Shown here piece by piece: positions 6,340-11,774 of a stretch of 11,774 bases of DNA (its first letter is position 1; every line of letters starts with the position of its first letter). The notes under the pieces were generated by a model that was not told the origin of the DNA, made no database searches, and saw only the letters and a program-made list of their open reading frames with translations. A program made the position numbers and the translations under genes. The DNA comes from Sediminibacterium sp. (GTDB taxonomy: Bacteria > Bacteroidota > Bacteroidia > Chitinophagales > Chitinophagaceae): assembly GCA_017987615.1 (NCBI GenBank), contig JAGNTI010000031.1, forward strand, positions 1 through 11,774. Reading direction: 5' to 3'.

Positions 6340-7485
6340 ATGACGTTTAGAAGCATTAAATCTTTACTGGTAAAGACTTTCAGCGTTTTTTCGTTGCTGA
6401 TAGCAACCCAAGCATTTGCTGGGGAAAATCATACACCGGCCACTTCAGAGGCGGGTGCTGTAGCCCCTGCTGCCGCAGAAGCCCATAGTGCTAAAAAAGA
6501 AGGTGATTTTAATGTAACCGAAACCATTTTAGAGCATATTAAAGATGATCATAGCTGGCATATGTGGGGTCATGTATCCATTCATTTACCTGTTATCTTA
6601 AAAACGTCAAAAGGCTTTGAAGTTTTTTCTTCAGAAAAATTAGTAGACGAACACCACGAGCCAGCAGTATACAAAGGCAATTTTGATTATAAACTTGTTG
6701 AGGGTAAAACAAAAATTGTGGATGCAGCAGGAAACGTTGATGTTGAAGCAAGCAAGCAACTCTGGGATTTTTCTATCACCAAAAACGTAGCAAGTTTATT
6801 TATCTCTGTTTTTATATTACTAGTAGTGTTGTTAACTGCTGCTGCAGGGTATAAAAAAACAGGTGTAAAATCTGCACCTAAAGGACTTCAATCTTTTATG
6901 GAGCCTATTATTTTATTTGTAAGAGATGAGGTTGCTATTCCAAATATTGGCGCAAAAAAAGCTGGTAAATACATGCCGTTTTTGCTCACTATTTTCTTTT
7001 TAATTTTAATCAATAACTTTTTAGGTCTTATTCCATTTTTCCCAGGTGGCGCTAACGTGAGCGGTAATATCGCATTTACCATGACGCTTGCTGTTTGTGT
7101 GTTTATTGTGGTGAATTTAAGTGCCAACAAAAGTTACTGGGAACACATTTTTTGGATGCCTGGTATGCACTGGAGCATGAAATTATTTTTAGCACCGATC
7201 GAGTTAATTGGTGTATTTACAAAGCCTATTTCTTTAATGATTCGTTTGTTTGCGAACATTACTGCAGGCCACATTCTAGTATTAAGTTTGATTTGTTTAA
7301 TCTTCATATTCAAAACGGTTTTTGCTTCTGCAATTGCGGTTCCTTTTGCTGTGTTTATTGGTATGATTGAGTTGTTGGTTGCATTTTTGCAAGCCTTCAT
7401 CTTTACCATGCTTGCGGCAATGTATATTGGAATGGCTACAGAGGAGCACCACCATGATGCACATGGAGAAGCAGCACATCACTAA
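6340..7485 (+). CDS. atpB: ATP synthase Fo subunit a
   Basis: Subunit a forms the two proton half-channels next to the c-ring in the inner membrane. The 381-residue protein is longer than the roughly 270 of E. coli because it starts with a signal peptide (residues 1-27, likely cut after AFA) and a periplasmic domain of about 120 residues rich in His. Membrane segments follow at about 151-170, 211-233, 244-262, 284-326 and 330-365. The essential Arg is R302 in SLMIRLFANITAGH. His311 stands where E. coli has Glu219 and Glu344 where E. coli has His245, a paired exchange also seen in other species, including mitochondria. The C-terminal tail TEEHHHDAHGEAAHH has six His in its last twelve residues. 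It is the first gene of the atp cluster, directly behind a promoter box. Confidence 0.96.
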   Translation: MTFRSIKSLLVKTFSVFSLLIATQAFAGENHTPATSEAGAVAPAAAEAHSAKKEGDFNVTETILEHIKDDHSWHMWGHVSIHLPVILKTSKGFEVFSSEKLVDEHHEPAVYKGNFDYKLVEGKTKIVDAAGNVDVEASKQLWDFSITKNVASLFISVFILLVVLLTAAAGYKKTGVKSAPKGLQSFMEPIILFVRDEVAIPNIGAKKAGKYMPFLLTIFFLILINNFLGLIPFFPGGANVSGNIAFTMTLAVCVFIVVNLSANKSYWEHIFWMPGMHWSMKLFLAPIELIGVFTKPISLMIRLFANITAGHILVLSLICLIFIFKTVFASAIAVPFAVFIGMIELLVAFLQAFIFTMLAAMYIGMATEEHHHDAHGEAAHH

Positions 7486-7512
7486 AAAATTATAATAACT
7501 TTTTTTCAATAA

Positions 7513-7743
<231 letters not shown>

Positions 7744-7756
7744 TCCGTAAAATTTT

Positions 7757-7799
7757 ATACAAGGTCTCGCGCAAAGGGCAACAGGCCTTGTATTTTTTT
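7757..7799 (+). terminator. Terminator-like hairpin between atpE and atpF
   Basis: ATACAAGGTC (7757-7766) pairs with GGCCTTGTAT (7784-7793), a 10-bp stem with one G-T pair, around a 17-base loop, and a run of seven T follows (7793-7799). A second T-run lies at 7805-7812. The arrangement is that of an intrinsic terminator, but it sits inside the operon, 14 bases after the atpE stop and 25 before the atpF start. Partial termination, or protection of the upstream atpBE mRNA end after processing, would give more c subunit than b, delta and alpha. No promoter box is seen between the hairpin and atpF, so read-through seems needed for the downstream genes. Confidence 0.6.
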
Positions 7800-7823
7800 C
7801 AAGATTTTTTTTAATTAAGATAA

Positions 7824-8342
7824 ATGTCTTTTATGTTGTTAGAGATCAATCCGCTGGTATTACCTGATATCGGACTTGTATTCTGGAACACCGTTGCATT
7901 CCTTTTACTACTCGTAGTTCTCGGAAAATTTGCATGGAAACCTATTTTAAAAGCGATCAATGATCGTGAGCAAGGTATCGAAGATGCTTTAGCAAAGGCC
8001 GACAAAATGAAATCTGAATTAGCAGCGATGCAATCAGAGAACGAGGCTTTACTTGCAAAGGCGCGTGAAGAAAGAGCTACTTTAATCAAAGAAGCAAAAG
8101 AAACCGCTGACAAAATGGTTGCTGAAGCTAAAGAAAAAGCAAAAGCACAGTACGACGCTATTGTTGCTGATGCACAAGTTGCCATCAATCAACAAAAAAA
8201 TGCTGCTCTAACAGATGTAAAAAATCAAGTGGGTGCTCTTGTTATTGAAGTAGCTGAAAAAGTGTTGCACAAAGAACTAAGCAACAAAGCGGCACAAGAA
8301 ACGTATATCAACGAATTAGCTGAAGGCGTTAAATTAAACTAA
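7824..8342 (+). CDS. atpF: ATP synthase Fo subunit b
   Basis: Subunit b is the peripheral stalk that ties the membrane sector to F1. The 172-residue protein has one N-terminal membrane helix (about residues 17-35, GLVFWNTVAFLLLLVVLGKF) followed by the family sequence AWKPILKAINDRE. A long Lys/Glu/Ala-rich amphipathic helix extends from about 45 to 150, as expected for the dimeric coiled coil that contacts delta. The start is ATG 7824; an ATG three codons later (MLLEINP) is equally plausible. It is separated from atpE by an 80-bp gap with a hairpin and lies 5 bp before atpH. Confidence 0.95.
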   Translation: MSFMLLEINPLVLPDIGLVFWNTVAFLLLLVVLGKFAWKPILKAINDREQGIEDALAKADKMKSELAAMQSENEALLAKAREERATLIKEAKETADKMVAEAKEKAKAQYDAIVADAQVAINQQKNAALTDVKNQVGALVIEVAEKVLHKELSNKAAQETYINELAEGVKLN

Positions 8343-8347
8343 GCAAA

Positions 8348-8908
8348 ATGCCCAATCCAAGATTAGCAAGCAGGTATGCAAAAAGTTTATTAGACTTAGC
8401 CATTGAAAAAGGGCAGTTAGATACAGCTTATGCAGACATGAAATATTTGCAGGCAGTATGTGCGGCTAGTGCAGAATTTGTAAATCTTTTGCGTAGCCCA
8501 ATTATTAAGGCCGATCAAAAAAATAGCATTATTACAGCAGTTACTACTGGAAAGGTTAGTGAACTTACTGCTTCTTTTAATAACCTACTGGTTAGAAAAG
8601 GAAGAGAAAGTGATTTGCCTGAAATCGCAACTGCATTTGTGGAACAATACAATGCTTTAAAAGACATTCATAAAGTTACACTCACTACTGCTGTAGAAGT
8701 AAGCGCTGATTTACAAAATGCCATTGCGCAAAAAGTAAAAACAGCACATTCATTTGCAAGTGTAGAATTAGAATCAAAAGTAGATCCTTCATTAATTGGT
8801 GGATTTGTACTTGAGTTTGATAACAACTTAGTAGATGCAAGTGTAGTTAGAGATTTAAGAGATATTAAAAAACAATTTCTGCAGAACTTGTATGTTCCGC
8901 AGATGTAA
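8348..8908 (+). CDS. atpH: ATP synthase F1 subunit delta
   Basis: Delta (the OSCP equivalent) links the b stalk to the top of the alpha3beta3 head. The 186-residue protein matches the family's length. It opens with RLASRYAKSLLDLA at residues 5-18, typical of the helical N-terminal domain, and contains NNLLVRKGRESDLPEI in the middle. The C-terminal signature reads VDPSLIGGFVLEFDNNLVDA, followed by a helix ending at residue 186. It starts 5 bp after atpF, so the two are very probably translated in tandem, and it precedes atpA by 37 bp. Confidence 0.95.
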   Translation: MPNPRLASRYAKSLLDLAIEKGQLDTAYADMKYLQAVCAASAEFVNLLRSPIIKADQKNSIITAVTTGKVSELTASFNNLLVRKGRESDLPEIATAFVEQYNALKDIHKVTLTTAVEVSADLQNAIAQKVKTAHSFASVELESKVDPSLIGGFVLEFDNNLVDASVVRDLRDIKKQFLQNLYVPQM

Positions 8909-8945
8909 TAAACAATAACAAATCATCATTTATAAATAGAATATC

Positions 8946-10523
8946 ATGGCCGACATTAAACCCGATGAAATATCAGCGATACTCAGACAGCAACTAAGCA
9001 ATTTTAATGCAAGTGCTGATTTAGAGGAAGTAGGTACCGTATTACAAGTGGGAGACGGTATTGCCCGTGTATATGGCCTTAACGGCGTACGCAGTGGTGA
9101 ACTAGTAGAATTTGAAAATGGAACCAAAGCCATTGCCCTTAACCTTGAAGAAGATAATGTGGGTGTGGTATTGATGGGCGAAAGTGGCTCTATCAAAGAA
9201 GGTGCAAAAGTTAAAAGAACTGGTAAGATTGCCTCTATTAAAGTAGGTGAAGGTGTTGTTGGTCGTGTAATCAACACATTAGGTGAGCCTATCGATGGTA
9301 AAGGTCCAATTGCTGGTGAATTATATGAAATGCCACTTGAGCGTAAAGCGCCGGGTGTAATTTATCGTGAGCCAGTTAAAGAACCATTACAAACAGGTAT
9401 CAAAGCAATTGATGCAATGATTCCGGTAGGTCGTGGTCAACGTGAGTTGGTAATTGGTGACCGTCAAACTGGTAAAACTGCCATTTGTGTTGATACCATT
9501 ATCAATCAAAAAGAATTTTACGATGCAGGCAAGCCTGTATATTGTATATATGTAGCGATTGGTCAAAAAGCGTCTACTGTTGCTGGTGTTATGAAAACCC
9601 TAGCTGACAATGGCGCCATGGCGTACACAACAATTGTTGCTGCTCCTGCTGCTGATCCAGCTCCATTACAATTCTACGCTCCATTTGCGGGTGCCGCTAT
9701 TGGTGAGTACTTCCGTGATACCGGTAGACCTGCTTTAATTGTATTTGATGACTTATCTAAGCAAGCAGTTGCTTACCGTGAGGTATCATTACTTTTAAGA
9801 AGACCTCCTGGACGTGAAGCATATCCTGGTGACGTATTCTATTTGCATAGCCGTTTATTAGAGCGTGCTGCAAAAGTTATCGCAAACGATGAAGTTGCAA
9901 AAAACATGAACGACTTACCGGCTTCTATCAAGCATTTGGTAAAAGGTGGTGGTTCATTAACGGCACTTCCAATTATCGAAACACAAGCGGGTGACGTTTC
10001 TGCATATATCCCTACCAACGTAATCTCTATTACCGATGGTCAGATTTTCTTAGAAGGTAACTTATTTAACGCAGGTATTCGTCCAGCGATTAACGTAGGT
10101 ATCTCTGTAAGTCGTGTGGGTGGTAATGCGCAGATTAAGTCAATGAAAAAAGTAGCAGGTACCCTTAAATTAGACCAAGCTTTATACCGTGAGTTAGAAG
10201 CGTTCTCTAAATTTGGTGGAGACCTTGATGCTGCTACTAAATCTGTAATTGACAAAGGTGCACGTAACGTAGAAATCTTAAAGCAAGCTCAGTACACGCC
10301 ATTTACCGTAGAAAAGCAAGTTGCAATCATTTACTTAGGTACACAAGGTTTACTTCGTGAAGTAGCTGTTAAAAATGTAAAAGAATTTGAAGCTCATTTC
10401 TTAATGGAAATGGAAAACAAATTACCTGAAGTTTTAGCTGCCTTCAAAAAAGGAGATTTACCTGAAGATGGCCTTAACAAAATGGTTGAATTAGCTAAAG
10501 GTTTAATGCCTCAATACAAATAA
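8946..10523 (+). CDS. atpA: ATP synthase F1 subunit alpha
   Basis: Alpha carries the non-catalytic nucleotide sites of F1 and gives the arginine finger to the catalytic beta sites. The 525-residue protein shows the beta-barrel start, Walker [10 protein letters not shown] (171-179), the Walker B strand ALIVFDD (263-269) running into [20 protein letters not shown], the [14 protein letters not shown] segment (356-369), and the arginine finger Arg390 in [11 protein letters not shown]. The region around 312-336 ([20 protein letters not shown], then LVKGGG) is somewhat longer than in E. coli, which I recall as usual in Bacteroidota. Codons such as GGT, CGT and GTA predominate, fitting high expression. 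It is the last gene of the operon here, followed 19 bp later by an intrinsic terminator rather than by atpG. Confidence 0.98.
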   Translation: MADIKPDEISAILRQQLSNFNASADLEEVGTVLQVGDGIARVYGLNGVRSGELVEFENGTKAIALNLEEDNVGVVLMGESGSIKEGAKVKRTGKIASIKVGEGVVGRVINTLGEPIDGKGPIAGELYEMPLERKAPGVIYREPVKEPLQTGIKAIDAMIPVGRGQRELVIGDRQTGKTAICVDTIINQKEFYDAGKPVYCIYVAIGQKASTVAGVMKTLADNGAMAYTTIVAAPAADPAPLQFYAPFAGAAIGEYFRDTGRPALIVFDDLSKQAVAYREVSLLLRRPPGREAYPGDVFYLHSRLLERAAKVIANDEVAKNMNDLPASIKHLVKGGGSLTALPIIETQAGDVSAYIPTNVISITDGQIFLEGNLFNAGIRPAINVGISVSRVGGNAQIKSMKKVAGTLKLDQALYRELEAFSKFGGDLDAATKSVIDKGARNVEILKQAQYTPFTVEKQVAIIYLGTQGLLREVAVKNVKEFEAHFLMEMENKLPEVLAAFKKGDLPEDGLNKMVELAKGLMPQYK

Positions 10524-10542
10524 TAGCACTGTCTATATTTTT

Positions 10543-10572
10543 AAAAGCCTCCACGTTTGTGGGGGCTTTTTT
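10543..10572 (+). terminator. Rho-independent terminator of the ATP synthase operon
   Basis: AAAAGCCTCCAC (10543-10554) pairs with GTGGGGGCTTTT (10559-10570) in a 12-bp stem with one G-T pair and a GTTT loop, followed by a T-run that continues to 10572. It lies 20 bases after the atpA stop codon and 38 bases before the next start. This is the best-formed terminator in the window. Confidence 0.93.
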
Positions 10573-10610
10573 ATTACCGAACATCTTGGCTACTTGTTTG
10601 TTATTATAGT

Positions 10611-11540
10611 ATGTCTTCAGTTATACAAGTGCAGGGTCTCACCAAAAAATTTGGGCATCAATTTACAGCAGTCAATGATTTATCGTTTTCTGTAAATAAA
10701 GGAGATGTGTATGGCTTTTTAGGTCAAAATGGAGCGGGAAAAAGCACCACCATTCGGATGCTTCTTTCGCTGATAACACCAACTTCGGGTAGTATCGAAA
10801 TTTTTGGTATGCCACTACAAGCAAATAGGGCTGCCATTATGCAAAATGTTGGTGCTGTTATAGAAAAGCCAGCGATGTATGAATACTTAACGGCGTATCA
10901 AAACTTAAAAATATTTTCTGCATTAAGTGGGGTATCAAAAACCAGACTGCAACTATTACATGAATTAGATGTTGTAGGCCTCGCTGCAAGAGCACATGAT
11001 TTGGTACGCACTTTTTCGCAAGGGATGAAACAACGACTTGCTATTGCCATGGCCATGGTAAATGATCCTCAACTTATTTTACTTGATGAACCTACCAATG
11101 GATTGGATCCACAAGGTATTGCGGACATTAGAAATTTAATTTTACAACTTAGTAGAGTACAAGGTAAAACGGTGCTCGTTTCTTCTCACTTGTTATCTGA
11201 AATAGAACAGGTTGCTACAAGGCTTATTATTATAGATAAAGGTTGCAAATTAGTAGAGGGTGATAGTAAAGATTTATTTGACACGAGTAAAACAGTGGTA
11301 GCCATTCAAACACTTAATAATATAGAGGCTACAAAGCAGCTCATGCAAACAAACTGGGCCAGTCATGTACTAATAGACCGCTCTTCGGATAAAGAAATAT
11401 GTATGCAGCTCGACGAAAAATTGCTCCCTACTTTACATATAAATTTAGTTGAAATGGGTATTGGGGTGTTATCTGTAAAACCCATGCATTCTTTGGAAGA
11501 TTATTTTTTACGTATCACTTCAACGCCATCTTATGTTTAG
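10611..11540 (+). CDS. ABC transporter ATP-binding protein (BcrA/CcmA type)
   Basis: This 309-residue cytoplasmic ATPase should pair with the ABC-2 permease encoded next. It shows Walker A GQNGAGKST (38-46), signature FSQGMKQRL (135-143), Walker B LILLDEPTNGLD (155-166) with catalytic Glu160, and H-loop His193 in VSSHLLSEIEQ. The Q-loop position reads GAVIEKPAMYEYLT, with Glu85 in place of Gln, a trait of the bacitracin/lantibiotic-resistance-like subfamily. About 90 residues follow the H-loop as a variable C-terminal domain. The ATG at 10611 (MSSVIQ) starts right at the first strand; an upstream TTG in frame falls inside the atp terminator and is rejected. The substrate is unknown: antibiotic resistance, gliding-related or simple export roles are all possible. 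No clear promoter box is seen in the 38-bp leader. Confidence 0.93.
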   Translation: MSSVIQVQGLTKKFGHQFTAVNDLSFSVNKGDVYGFLGQNGAGKSTTIRMLLSLITPTSGSIEIFGMPLQANRAAIMQNVGAVIEKPAMYEYLTAYQNLKIFSALSGVSKTRLQLLHELDVVGLAARAHDLVRTFSQGMKQRLAIAMAMVNDPQLILLDEPTNGLDPQGIADIRNLILQLSRVQGKTVLVSSHLLSEIEQVATRLIIIDKGCKLVEGDSKDLFDTSKTVVAIQTLNNIEATKQLMQTNWASHVLIDRSSDKEICMQLDEKLLPTLHINLVEMGIGVLSVKPMHSLEDYFLRITSTPSYV

Positions 11541-11774
11541 TCTTGTTCAGGTAGAATTGTATAAAATATTTAAGCGTCCAAGAACTTATATAGCTTTTGG
11601 AGCAGTGGCTGCACTTATTGGCATCATTCAGTTTGGCTTAAAATTAGATGGCAAAAGCTACCTCGATTTTATGCTAAACGATTTAAGCAGCTCACTTGAA
11701 ATTGATGGTAAAATTTTAAATGGCTACTTGGTTTGTTATGTAATGCTTCAATTACTGCTCGTGCACGTGCCGCT
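11533..11774 (+). CDS. ABC-2 type transporter permease, N-terminal part (partial)
   Basis: The ATG at 11533-11535 opens a frame that stays open to the window edge (80 complete codons). It overlaps the end of the ATPase gene by 8 bp (ATGTTTAG holds both the start and the stop), a sign of translational coupling. The product begins MFSLVQVELYKIFKRPRTYI, a typical Bacteroidota ABC-2 permease opening with a basic amphipathic stretch, followed by a first membrane helix at about residues 19-36 and a second hydrophobic segment from about 62 onward. With the preceding ATPase it should form an inner-membrane transporter. It is too short to name the substrate. Confidence 0.85.
   Translation, partial: MFSLVQVELYKIFKRPRTYIAFGAVAALIGIIQFGLKLDGKSYLDFMLNDLSSSLEIDGKILNGYLVCYVMLQLLLVHVP

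Noticed and set aside
10593..10600. CTTGTTTG as a promoter box for the BcrA-type ATPase gene
   Set aside because: Both leading TA positions of the consensus are missing and there is no -33 partner.

Overview
The window is ordinary-looking chromosomal DNA from a member of the Bacteroidota. I would place it near the Chitinophagaceae, by protein resemblance only. The pointers are AT-rich DNA, hardly any Shine-Dalgarno sequences, -7 promoter boxes of the Bacteroidota type (TAnnTTTG) before several genes, and a long AtpB with a secreted N-terminal domain. I see no phage, transposon, CRISPR array, tRNA or rRNA.

Left arm, minus strand (1-4415). Read in the direction of transcription it holds a bifunctional (p)ppGpp synthetase/hydrolase (Rel/SpoT), adenylosuccinate synthase (purA), an unrecognised 145-residue protein built of alternating lysine and aspartate/glutamate blocks that ends in DDDDDDF, and the first 99 codons of a probable aminodeoxychorismate/anthranilate synthase component I. 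purA carries its own promoter-like box. The last two genes are only 16 bp apart and a small hairpin covers the stop codon between them.

Centre (4416-4473). A 58-bp divergent region separates rel/spoT from a homomeric-type ABC exporter. Each side has a -7-like box very close to its start codon.

Right arm, plus strand (4474-11774). The 605-residue ABC exporter is followed, without a visible terminator, by an ATP synthase cluster atpB-atpE-atpF-atpH-atpA with a TATCTTTG promoter box. The cluster encodes the complete Fo sector (a, c, b) plus delta and alpha of F1. A hairpin with a T-tract lies between atpE and atpF, and a strong intrinsic terminator follows atpA. The genes for gamma, beta and epsilon are not in the window. 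After the terminator comes a two-gene ABC transporter of the BcrA/CcmA type: an ATPase overlapping by 8 bp an ABC-2 permease that runs off the window.

Most genes are housekeeping. The points that merit a second look are the acidic DDDDDDF-tailed protein, the hairpin that may set c-subunit excess over the other ATP synthase subunits, the termination of the atp operon before any gamma gene, and the tightly packed divergent promoter region. I did not find a convincing new multi-gene system.
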